This document shows positions 40,077-46,890 of a stretch of 52,954 nt of DNA, in pieces. The DNA is taken from NCBI GenBank assembly GCA_902555465.1, contig CACDSN010000009.1, positions 1-52,954 on the forward strand. Direction: 5' to 3'. This DNA is from an uncultured Pelagibacteraceae bacterium. Its GTDB lineage: Bacteria; Pseudomonadota; Alphaproteobacteria; Pelagibacterales; Pelagibacteraceae. A program made the translations under genes and the position numbers. Position 1 is the stretch's first letter. Each line of letters starts with the position of its first letter. The notes beneath the pieces are model-generated. The model made no database searches. It was not told the DNA's origin and was given only the letters and a program-made list of their open reading frames with translations.

Positions 40077-40985
40077 ATGTCTACAGCTTATACTAAATCA
40101 AAAAAATCGTTTTTAAATTTAGGAATCATTCCAGAACTATTGAAGTTGATGAAACCTAGAGTTATGTCTTTAGTAATATTTACGTGTGCAGTTGGATTAC
40201 TTACGGCACCAAATTCAGTTACATTTACAAATTCAGCTTTAGGTATTTTAATAGTTGCAGTTGGTGCAGGAGCAGCAGGAGCATTAAATATGTGGTATGA
40301 AGCGGATGTAGATAAATTAATGACAAGAACCTGTCTAAGACCAATCCCTAGAGGAAGTTTAGAAAAAAACCAGGCTTTATATTTTGGAACAGCTCTGTCT
40401 ATATTATCAGTAATATCTCTTTATTACTTTACAAATTTACTTTCAGCCTCCTTGTTATTATTTACAATATTATTCTATGTATTTGTTTATACAATTTGGT
40501 TAAAAAGAAAAACTCCACAAAATATTGTTATAGGTGGAGCGGCAGGTGCTTTACCTCCAGTCATTGGTTGGACAATAGCAACAAATAACGTTTCTATTGA
40601 ACCTATAACTTTTTTTATAATTATATTTCTTTGGACACCATCACATTTCTGGGCTTTAAGCTTATATAAAGTTCAAGATTACAAAAAGGCAAATATTCCA
40701 ATGATGCCAATTACAAATGGTATTGAAACTACAAAGAAAAATATATTTATATATTCATTATTAATGTTGCCGGCTATTGCTTTGCCATACTATGTTGATT
40801 TTGTTGGAGAATTATTTTTGGTGTCTGGTTTAGCCTTAACATTTTATTATAATTATCTTTGTTACCAGCTTTACAGTTTTAAGAAGAATAAATTTGCAAT
40901 TAAAAAAGCTCAACAAATATTTGGATATTCAATTTTGTATTTATTTTTGGTATTTGTATTATTTTTAGTAGATAGATTAGTATAA
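40077..40985 (+). CDS. ctaB: Protohaem IX farnesyltransferase (haem O synthase)
   Basis: A 302-residue membrane prenyltransferase that makes haem O for oxidase assembly. The Asp-rich sites are NMWYEADVDKLMTRTCLRPIP and YKVQDYKKANIPMMP, plus GAAGALPPVIGWT and FLWTPSHFWALSL, all characteristic of CtaB/COX10. It lies between ctaD and the tiny coxF gene in the oxidase operon. Confidence 0.98.
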   Translation: MSTAYTKSKKSFLNLGIIPELLKLMKPRVMSLVIFTCAVGLLTAPNSVTFTNSALGILIVAVGAGAAGALNMWYEADVDKLMTRTCLRPIPRGSLEKNQALYFGTALSILSVISLYYFTNLLSASLLLFTILFYVFVYTIWLKRKTPQNIVIGGAAGALPPVIGWTIATNNVSIEPITFFIIIFLWTPSHFWALSLYKVQDYKKANIPMMPITNGIETTKKNIFIYSLLMLPAIALPYYVDFVGELFLVSGLALTFYYNYLCYQLYSFKKNKFAIKKAQQIFGYSILYLFLVFVLFLVDRLV

Positions 40986-40987
40986 TA

Positions 40988-41110
40988 ATGTTTAAAGACG
41001 ATAAAATGAAAAAGAGAAATTTGAAGACAGCGCTAGGATTAATTATTTTTATAGTTTTTTTGTTCATATTTACACTTTATAACGTAGGAGTATTCGATAG
41101 GCCTTTATGA
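40988..41110 (+). CDS. CoxF-like small oxidase-operon membrane protein
   Basis: A 40-residue single-helix protein between ctaB and ctaG. It reads MFKDDKMKKRNLKTALGLI, then a hydrophobic stretch, ending YNVGVFDRPL. Position and the terminal R-P-L match the small CoxF protein found between ctaB and ctaG in many alphaproteobacteria; its function is uncertain but it is linked to oxidase assembly. It begins two bases after the ctaB stop, and its TGA overlaps the ctaG ATG as ATGA, supporting real translation. Confidence 0.8.
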   Translation: MFKDDKMKKRNLKTALGLIIFIVFLFIFTLYNVGVFDRPL

Positions 41111-41655
41111 TTAAAAAAAAAATATTAACTCCACTAATATTATCTGGAATATTCGTTTTTATGCTAGGTTTATCCTTTGCAGCAGTTCCGTTGTATGATT
41201 TATTTTGTAGAGTAACTGGATTTGGTGGAACAACACAAATATCAAAAGAAGCGCCAAAAATAGTATTAGATGAAACAATTAATGTAAGGCTAGATACAAA
41301 TGTTAATTCACAATTGGATTGGAAGTTTGAGTCCGAGGCAAATACGATGGAAGTTAAACCAGGCAAAGTTTATAAAATTAAATTTAATGTTGAAAACCTA
41401 GGTAGTGAACCATCATCAGGTGTTGCAAGCTATAATGTTTCGCCTTCTTCTTTTGGCGCATATTTCAATAAAATTGGGTGCTTTTGTTTTGAAAAACAAA
41501 CTTTAAATCCTGGCGAAAAAGCAAGCTACGATTTAGTTTTCTATTTAGACCCAGAGCTGGTAAAAGATCCTAAAACTGCGAGAGTAGAGGATGTGACTAT
41601 GTCCTATACTTTTTTCTCGTCAGATTATTATAAGCAAAGTAAAAAGGTAAATTAA
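41107..41655 (+). CDS. ctaG: Cytochrome c oxidase assembly protein CtaG (Cox11)
   Basis: A 182-residue, single-helix protein that delivers copper to the CuB site of subunit I. The N-terminal anchor contains FVFMLGLSFAAVPLYDLFCRVTGFGG, highly conserved in Cox11; the copper site is CFCFEKQTL. The beta-sandwich domain faces the periplasm. Its start overlaps coxF and its stop overlaps ctaE, so the operon is tightly coupled. Confidence 0.97.
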   Translation: MIKKKILTPLILSGIFVFMLGLSFAAVPLYDLFCRVTGFGGTTQISKEAPKIVLDETINVRLDTNVNSQLDWKFESEANTMEVKPGKVYKIKFNVENLGSEPSSGVASYNVSPSSFGAYFNKIGCFCFEKQTLNPGEKASYDLVFYLDPELVKDPKTARVEDVTMSYTFFSSDYYKQSKKVN

Positions 41656-42446
41656 TGTCAGCTGGCGAAAAAAAACATGATTATCATCTTGTAGATCCAA
41701 GTCCCTGGCCAATTTATACTTCATTTGCAACTTTAGTTTTGGCAGTTGGATCAATTTATTATTTTCATTCAAAAGTAATGTGGGCAATGATCCTCGGCTT
41801 AGCTCTTGTTTGTTATGGAGCTTTTATGTGGTTCAGAGATGTAGTTATTGAAGCAGAACATCAAGGTCACCATACACCAGTTGTTCAAATTCATCATAGA
41901 TATGGAATGACTTTATTTATTGCATCCGAAGTTATGTTTTTTGTTGCGTGGTTCTGGGCATACTTTGATGCAAGTCTCTTTCCAGGTGAATTCGTTGGAA
42001 ATGTTTGGCCTCCAAAAGATATAGAAGTTTTTAATCCTTGGGACATTCCATTAATAAATACATTAGTATTATTATTATCAGGAACTACAGTAACGTGGGC
42101 TCATCATGCTCTACTTGAAGACGACAGAAAAGGTTTTATTCAAGGCTTATCATGGACAGTCTTTCTAGGCGTATGTTTCACTGCGCTACAAGCTTATGAA
42201 TATCAACATGCAACATTTGAATTTTCTAATCATATTTACGGTGCTACTTTTTATATGGCAACTGGCTTCCACGGTTTCCATGTGATCATAGGAACTATTT
42301 TTTTAGCAGTTTGCTTATGGAGAGGAAAATTAGGTCATTTTAATAAAGACCATCACTTTGGATTTGAGGCTGCTGCTTGGTACTGGCATTTTGTTGATGT
42401 AGTATGGCTATTCTTATTTGCAGCTATATATGTTTGGGGTAGTTAA
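41655..42446 (+). CDS. ctaE: Cytochrome c oxidase subunit III
   Basis: A 263-residue, seven-helix subunit. It starts with KKHDYHLVDPSPWP, then WFRDVVIEAEHQGHHTPVVQ, RYGMTLFIASEVMFFVAWFWAYFDAS (the conserved glutamate near the lipid-binding groove), and ends with FEAAAWYWHFVDVVWLFLFAAIYVWG. Standard for aa3 oxidases; completes the core subunits of the operon. Confidence 0.98.
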   Translation: MSAGEKKHDYHLVDPSPWPIYTSFATLVLAVGSIYYFHSKVMWAMILGLALVCYGAFMWFRDVVIEAEHQGHHTPVVQIHHRYGMTLFIASEVMFFVAWFWAYFDASLFPGEFVGNVWPPKDIEVFNPWDIPLINTLVLLLSGTTVTWAHHALLEDDRKGFIQGLSWTVFLGVCFTALQAYEYQHATFEFSNHIYGATFYMATGFHGFHVIIGTIFLAVCLWRGKLGHFNKDHHFGFEAAAWYWHFVDVVWLFLFAAIYVWGS

Positions 42447-42457
42447 AACATACTGAT

Positions 42458-43111
42458 TTGAAACATAAACTTTCTTTTTCAATATTTGCCTATTCCTTCA
42501 TTCTAATATTTATCACATTAGGGGTTTGGCAACTATATAGACTTGAATGGAAACTCAATCTAATTTCAGAAATAAATAATGCAATTTCAAGCGAACCCAT
42601 TGAATTTAATTCAAATAATATTAAAAACTTTCAAAAGGTTAGTTTTAAAGGAAAGATTGATAACGAAAAGATAATATACTTATATAGTTTAAACGAAGAG
42701 GGTGAGCCTGGCTTTGATATTATCAATCCAATAAATATACAAAACAGAAATTATCTTATAAACAGGGGATGGGTAATAATGGATGATAAAAACAAACCTT
42801 TTATTACTAACGATGAAAATTTTATAGGAATTCTAAGAGAAAAATCAAAATCAAGCTATTTTAAGCCTGATAATGATTTACCAAATAATTATTGGTTTAA
42901 GTTGGAAGATAATGATTTGGAGAAATATACTGGGTTAATATTTTCAAAGTATATTATTTATTTAAACGACTCAAACTTAACAAAAATTCCTAAACCAAAA
43001 AATATTTCAGCAAATTTATCAAATAATCATTTAAAATACGCACTAACATGGTTTTCATTAGCGATTTCAATTTTTTTAATATATTTATATTTTAGAAAAA
43101 AAAATTACTAA
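42458..43111 (+). CDS. surf1: SURF1 family oxidase assembly protein
   Basis: A 217-residue protein with one membrane helix at each end (about 8-25 and 193-212) and a periplasmic domain between. SURF1 marks are LGVWQLYRLEWK, then GEPGFDIINPI, YLINRGWV, and NNHLKYALTWFSLAISI. It helps load haem a into oxidase. The only plausible start is TTG at 42458, because no ATG or GTG is near. Its stop shares one base with the thrC ATG. Confidence 0.9.
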   Translation: MKHKLSFSIFAYSFILIFITLGVWQLYRLEWKLNLISEINNAISSEPIEFNSNNIKNFQKVSFKGKIDNEKIIYLYSLNEEGEPGFDIINPINIQNRNYLINRGWVIMDDKNKPFITNDENFIGILREKSKSSYFKPDNDLPNNYWFKLEDNDLEKYTGLIFSKYIIYLNDSNLTKIPKPKNISANLSNNHLKYALTWFSLAISIFLIYLYFRKKNY

Positions 43112-44484
43112 TGAATTATATAAGCACAAGAAATAACCAAAAAAACTTCACTTTTAAGGAGGTTTTTCTTAAAGGTTTGGCAGATGATGGGGGTCTTTTT
43201 GTACCAAAATCAATTAAATCATTTAATAAACAGGAATTAAATAATCTCAAAAGTCTTAATTACAATAATTTAGCAGCTGAAATAATTTATCCCTTTATTG
43301 GAGATTTCATGTCCAAAGATGAATTAATCTCTACAATATCTAAGTCTTACTCAAATTTTAGATCTAATGATGTTGTAAAAATCTCTGATTTAGGAAATTT
43401 AAAAATTTTAGAACTATTTCATGGGCCAACACTCGCTTTCAAAGATATTGCAATGCAATTAATAGGTAACTTCTATCAATATCATTTAGGACACAATCAA
43501 AAAAAAATTAATATAATAGTAGCAACGTCAGGTGATACCGGTGCAGCCGCTATTGATGCATTGAAAGGAAAAAATAATTTAAACGTGTTTGTGTTACATC
43601 CAAATAATAGAATTTCACCAGTACAAAGAAAACTAATGACAATACACGAGGACAGCAATGTATTTAATATTGCAGTAGAGGGTAACTTTGATGATTGTCA
43701 AAATTTGGTTAAAGCAATGTTTAATGATGAAAAATTTTCTAAAACAATTAATATGTCAGGTGTAAATTCAATCAACTGGGCAAGAATTATTGCTCAGGCT
43801 GTTTATTATTTTTATGCTTACTTTAAAGTTGGAAACGGCCAGCCTATATCTTTTTCTGTTCCAACAGGAAACTTTGGAGATATTTATGCAGGTTATTTAT
43901 CAAAAAAATTAGGTCTTCCGATTGATAAATTAGTCGTAGCTACAAATAAAAATGACATACTTCATAGAGCAATATCGGGAGGAGATTATAGTCAAAAGAA
44001 AGTTGAGGAAACAAACACACCAAGTATGGATATTCAGATAGCAAGTAATTTTGAAAGGCTTTTATATGATGTAAAAGGTTGCAATTCAGAGGTTACAAAG
44101 GATGTAATGAGTAAAATTAAAAACAATACATATAAAATCGACAAAAGTGATTTAGATGAGATAAAAAAGAATTTTACATCTGAGATGCTTGATGAAAATG
44201 AAACTGTTGAAATGATAAAGGCAATTAATGATGAAAACCAAATAGTAGTTGATCCTCATACTGCAGTTGGTATTGGTGCTGTAAGAAAACTTGGATTAGA
44301 AAAAAATTGCGTTGTATTATCAACCGCACATCCTTGCAAATTTCCAAAAGCAATAGAGGATGCTATTTCAAAAACTGAGAATTTACCAGATAGTCTAAAA
44401 TATGTTAATGATCGAGAAGAAAAATTTGAAGTTCTTCCAAACGATCTAGAAAAAGTAAAAAACTACGTAATGAATTCAATATGA
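43111..44484 (+). CDS. thrC: Threonine synthase
   Basis: A 457-residue PLP enzyme that turns phosphohomoserine into threonine. It has MNYISTRNNQKNFTFKEV, then the PLP-lysine motif HGPTLAFKDIAMQ, ATSGDTGAAAIDAL, SVPTGNFGDIYAGY and VVLSTAHPCKFP. Length is typical for the bacterial type. It follows surf1 as in many alphaproteobacteria, and a peroxiredoxin gene overlaps its end. thrB is on the far side of the accessory island at 50960-51928. Confidence 0.97.
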   Translation: MNYISTRNNQKNFTFKEVFLKGLADDGGLFVPKSIKSFNKQELNNLKSLNYNNLAAEIIYPFIGDFMSKDELISTISKSYSNFRSNDVVKISDLGNLKILELFHGPTLAFKDIAMQLIGNFYQYHLGHNQKKINIIVATSGDTGAAAIDALKGKNNLNVFVLHPNNRISPVQRKLMTIHEDSNVFNIAVEGNFDDCQNLVKAMFNDEKFSKTINMSGVNSINWARIIAQAVYYFYAYFKVGNGQPISFSVPTGNFGDIYAGYLSKKLGLPIDKLVVATNKNDILHRAISGGDYSQKKVEETNTPSMDIQIASNFERLLYDVKGCNSEVTKDVMSKIKNNTYKIDKSDLDEIKKNFTSEMLDENETVEMIKAINDENQIVVDPHTAVGIGAVRKLGLEKNCVVLSTAHPCKFPKAIEDAISKTENLPDSLKYVNDREEKFEVLPNDLEKVKNYVMNSI

Positions 44485-44966
44485 AACTAAAAATAAAAGA
44501 CCAAATACCAAATACTGATATTTTTCACTTAATTGATGGAGAACCAAAACAAAATAAATTAAGTGAGATTTTAGGTAATGGTAAAATTATTTTGTTTGGA
44601 TTACCGGGAGCATTTACATCAACCTGCTCAAAACTTCATCTTCCAGGATTTGTCAAAAACGCTGATAAAATTAAAGAAAGAGGAATAGAAAATATATTTT
44701 GTATATCGGTAAATGACCCTTATGTAATGAATGCTTGGGGAGATACTAATAATACAGAGGATAAAATCAAAATGTTATCTGATCCATATTTATTATTCAC
44801 AAAAGCAATTGGTGCAGAAGTTGATAGAAATTCAAAAGGAATGGGTATTAGATCAAATCGTTATGCAATGGTCATTGAAAATTTAGAAGTTCTAAAAATT
44901 CAAGTTGAAAAAGAAACTAAACAATGCGGCCTGACCTCAGCAGAAAGCATTTTAGAGATCCTTTAA
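44481..44966 (+). CDS. Peroxiredoxin, Prx5 type
   Basis: A 161-residue thiol peroxidase. The peroxidatic cysteine is in LPGAFTSTCSKLHLPGF (Cys about 49), with the P-x3-T-x2-C context of the family and the following HLPGF diagnostic of Prx5. A second Cys in KQCGL (about 149) may act as resolving residue. It reduces hydrogen and lipid peroxides, perhaps with glutaredoxin. Its ATG overlaps the thrC stop by four bases. Confidence 0.93.
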   Translation: MKLKIKDQIPNTDIFHLIDGEPKQNKLSEILGNGKIILFGLPGAFTSTCSKLHLPGFVKNADKIKERGIENIFCISVNDPYVMNAWGDTNNTEDKIKMLSDPYLLFTKAIGAEVDRNSKGMGIRSNRYAMVIENLEVLKIQVEKETKQCGLTSAESILEIL

Positions 44967-44980
44967 TTAATATTTCAAAT

Positions 44981-45277
44981 TTAAAGCTTAACCGGACTCA
45001 ATTCATACATTTGAACTATTTCGATACATTCATCAAAAATAGGTTTTGCTATCGGATTATTACCCGAAGCAAATTTCTTCATTTCCTCTTCATTATGAAC
45101 TGAAACTTTAAACATAACATAGCTTTTATCTGGTGCCATTCCAGGAACTGTTTTTTCAACATGGGCAATTGTTTTTCTTACTGCCATTCCCTCATCTGAC
45201 TGCATAAATCCCATAAACTTTTCAAATTTTCCTTCACCAGATTTAATTCTTGCTATTGCAAGCATTTCTTTTTCCAT
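44981..45277 (-). CDS. Small hypothetical protein, possible dimeric alpha/beta barrel
   Basis: A 98-residue soluble protein I cannot assign. It has beta-strand/helix alternation (MLAIARIKSGEGKFEKFMGFM, then SYVMFKVSVHNEEEMKKFAS) like ferredoxin-like alpha/beta-barrel proteins, but no catalytic motif is evident. The start has a good AAAGGAG site. Its leader contains the GGGGCGTTCTGTT hairpin that recurs across the adjacent island, so it marks the island's left edge. Confidence 0.6.
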   Translation of the reverse strand: MEKEMLAIARIKSGEGKFEKFMGFMQSDEGMAVRKTIAHVEKTVPGMAPDKSYVMFKVSVHNEEEMKKFASGNNPIAKPIFDECIEIVQMYELSPVKL

Positions 45278-45293
45278 ATTTACTCCTTTCTTT

Positions 45294-45314
45294 AGGGGCG
45301 TTCTGTTTCCCCCT
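45294..45314. repeat. Island hairpin repeat, copy A
   Basis: AGGGG (45294-45298) pairs with CCCCT (45310-45314). It contains GGGGCGTTCTGTT, 13 bases shared exactly with copies B (46790) and C (49633). In copy A it also forms part of the leader of the minus-strand 98-residue gene, just upstream of its ribosome binding site. Confidence 0.7.
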
Positions 45315-45354
45315 ATAATTTAAATACTAACAGAAAATAAAGACTTTTTGAAAC

Positions 45355-45423
45355 ACTTCAATGTATTCTTCAATGTAAATTTAGCGTTTTTGACAGGAAC
45401 CTTGTTTCTCGACTTCATTGTAA
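45355..45423. repeat. TTCAATGTAA repeat cluster with CTTGTTTCTCGACTTCATTG element
   Basis: Two tandem units of C-TTCAATGTA (45355 and 45367, period 12) are followed by CTTGTTTCTCGACTTCATTG at 45401-45420, which itself ends in a related ACTTCATTGTAA unit (45412-45423). The element stops 23 bases before the ATG of the next gene, so it may be a promoter or operator. Related copies occur at 46024, 46700 and 49694. Confidence 0.6.
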
Positions 45424-45443
45424 ATCAAGGATAAATTTATCTG

Positions 45444-45974
45444 ATGAAGAAATCTATTAATTGGTCATATTTTCCTAAAACGGATCCTTTGCCAGAAATA
45501 TTGAACGAAACAATAAATATTTTTGAAAAAAATCACAATAAAATTGACTCAACAAAGAATGACACAAATAAATTAAGATTGAGCAGTGATAAAGTTTTAA
45601 AAGTTGTTGAGGAAGACTTTATTGATGCTGGATTTAGTGTTGAAACTGGTAAAAAAAAGGACGAAAAAATAAGAGTGCCAGTATTATATGGGCATCAAGG
45701 AACTGTTGCTCAAGCATTCGAGGTTGATGGATGGCACAAGGAACAAAAAATAGTTTTAGAAATTGAAGCAGGTCGTGCTTATTCAAATCACCAATTTCTT
45801 AAAGATATATTTGAAGCAAGTGTAATGGTCGATGTAGATTATTTAGTTCTAGCAGTTAGAAATATCTATAATAACCAAAAAGACTACCAAATTATAAGAG
45901 ATTGGTTGGACACTTTATTTATTACAAAAAGAATAAATTTTGAATTGAAGGGTATTTTATTAATAGGATATTAA
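45444..45974 (+). CDS. Hypothetical protein with PD-(D/E)XK-like core
   Basis: A 176-residue soluble protein in the accessory island. The middle reads RVPVLYGHQGTVAQAFEVDGWHKEQKIVLEIEAG, an acidic residue then a strand with E-x-E (Asp95, Glu106, Glu108), followed by RAYSNHQFLKDIFEASVM and YLVLAVRN. This layout resembles restriction-endonuclease folds of the BglII-like kind, where the final lysine is often replaced. I infer a nuclease-like fold, perhaps a restriction or anti-phage protein; no partner methyltransferase is present. It is preceded by the island's CTTGTTTCTCGACTTCATTG element. Confidence 0.55.
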   Translation: MKKSINWSYFPKTDPLPEILNETINIFEKNHNKIDSTKNDTNKLRLSSDKVLKVVEEDFIDAGFSVETGKKKDEKIRVPVLYGHQGTVAQAFEVDGWHKEQKIVLEIEAGRAYSNHQFLKDIFEASVMVDVDYLVLAVRNIYNNQKDYQIIRDWLDTLFITKRINFELKGILLIGY

Positions 45975-46023
45975 GAATTTTTAGAAATTTTATTAGACGC
46001 ATCTGCGCGTATAACGGTGAAAT

Positions 46024-46043
46024 CTTGATTCTCGACTTCATTG
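46024..46043. repeat. Second copy of the CTTG-TTCTCGACTTCATTG element
   Basis: CTTGATTCTCGACTTCATTG differs from the copy at 45401-45420 by one base and lies 25 bases before the ATG of the following gene. Repeated placement ahead of two unrelated ORFs suggests a shared regulatory or cassette-boundary function. Confidence 0.65.
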
Positions 46044-46068
46044 AGCATAGGAGTTAAATTTAAGTATT

Positions 46069-46695
46069 ATGAAACTTAAAGAAAATTGGACAGGACTAGT
46101 ACCAGAATATTTTCCAGAAATAACTAATTACATCGAAAAAGAGTTTGTTTTAAAAAATATTGAAAAAAAATACCCTATTTTAATCGACCCGTTTATTAAT
46201 AAAGACGACCAAGTAAATTTAATTATAAAAATAGTTTTTTCTCTAGCAAGACAAATCCCATCTGATTGGAAAAAACATAACCTTAATAAAGTAATTGATC
46301 CTTACATTATACTCTATTTAAGAGAGTTTATTTGGGATTGTTTTTTAAATTATTATGAAATGGTTCACGGGGAAGAAGATAGTACATATGATAATCATTT
46401 TTCTTATATATTGGAAATTTTAGACGAATTGTATGAAACTAAAAATGGTTTTATAATTTCAGGCGCTCTTATTCATGATAAAGAATTTAATATAAAATAT
46501 GGAAATGATAGCAAAACTTATAAAAATTCAAGACTTGCTTCAAGCACAGATAGTAACAAAATTATTAACACAAACGCCAAAAAAGACTCAGAATTATTTC
46601 CTTTGAGTTGGGAGGAAATCTTACATGGCACAAAAAAACCTACAAGTCAGTGTCATTTGCTTAAAGATTATATAAATATAAAGTTTGTTAAGTAA
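46069..46695 (+). CDS. Hypothetical island protein
   Basis: A 208-residue soluble protein that I do not recognise. It starts KLKENWTGLVPEYFPEITNYIEKEF, is mainly helical in the first 140 residues with an acidic patch (HGEEDSTYDNHFSY), has a polar, probably disordered segment (SRLASSTDSNKIINTNAKKD), and ends with LFPLSWEEILHG. No signal peptide, membrane helix or metal site is obvious. It follows the PD-(D/E)XK-like gene and shares its upstream element, so the two may work as a pair. Confidence 0.6.
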   Translation: MKLKENWTGLVPEYFPEITNYIEKEFVLKNIEKKYPILIDPFINKDDQVNLIIKIVFSLARQIPSDWKKHNLNKVIDPYIILYLREFIWDCFLNYYEMVHGEEDSTYDNHFSYILEILDELYETKNGFIISGALIHDKEFNIKYGNDSKTYKNSRLASSTDSNKIINTNAKKDSELFPLSWEEILHGTKKPTSQCHLLKDYINIKFVK

Positions 46696-46699
46696 AAAT

Positions 46700-46747
46700 C
46701 TTGTTTCCTGACTTCATTGTAACTTCAATGTAAACTTCAATGTAAAT
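46700..46747. repeat. Third element copy plus tandem ACTTCAATGTAA units
   Basis: CTTGTTTCCTGACTTCATTG at 46700-46719 runs into ACTTCATTGTAA (46711), ACTTCAATGTAA (46722) and ACTTCAATGTAA (46734), period 11-12. Unlike the other copies of the element no plus-strand gene follows, which argues for a role beyond acting as a promoter. Confidence 0.7.
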
Positions 46748-46789
46748 TCCTTTTGGAAGTTGACTGGGGACAACGGAAACCTTTGGAAA

Positions 46790-46814
46790 GGGGCGTTCTG
46801 TTGCCAGGTGCCCC
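46790..46814. repeat. Island hairpin repeat, copy B
   Basis: GGGGC (46790-46794) pairs with GCCCC (46810-46814). Its first 16 bases, GGGGCGTTCTGTTGCC, are identical to those of copy C at 49633. It stands out as a GC-rich patch in AT-rich DNA. Confidence 0.75.
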
Positions 46815-46826
46815 GAACTTTGTACC

Positions 46827-46842
46827 ATTATTCGCGAATAAT
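46827..46842. repeat. Perfect 16-bp palindrome
   Basis: ATTATTCGCGAATAAT is exactly self-complementary. A palindrome of this length with a central CG step is a candidate dimeric-regulator or recombinase binding site. It lies between hairpin copy B and the GTGCGCCACCAG repeat. Confidence 0.7.
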
Positions 46843-46871
46843 TTGAATTGAAAAGTCTTAAAATAGGACCT

Positions 46872-46890
46872 CAGTGCGCCACCAGCGCGG
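46872..46890. repeat. GTGCGCCACCAG repeat, left copy
   Basis: CAGTGCGCCACCAGCGCGG; 17 of the 18 bases from 46873 match the right copy at 49556. GACC and GGTC outside it and GCGC-CACCA-GCGC inside form a hairpin. It abuts the stop codon of the helicase gene on the opposite strand. Confidence 0.75.

Noticed and set aside
45355-46747. Possible CRISPR array
   Set aside because: Repeat units are only about 12 bases, directly tandem or widely scattered, without uniform spacers or cas genes.
46740-46890. Possible tRNA or tmRNA in the GC-rich spacer
   Set aside because: GC-rich hairpins exist but no cloverleaf, T-arm consensus or CCA-type acceptor pairing could be found; no tRNA was recognised anywhere in the window.
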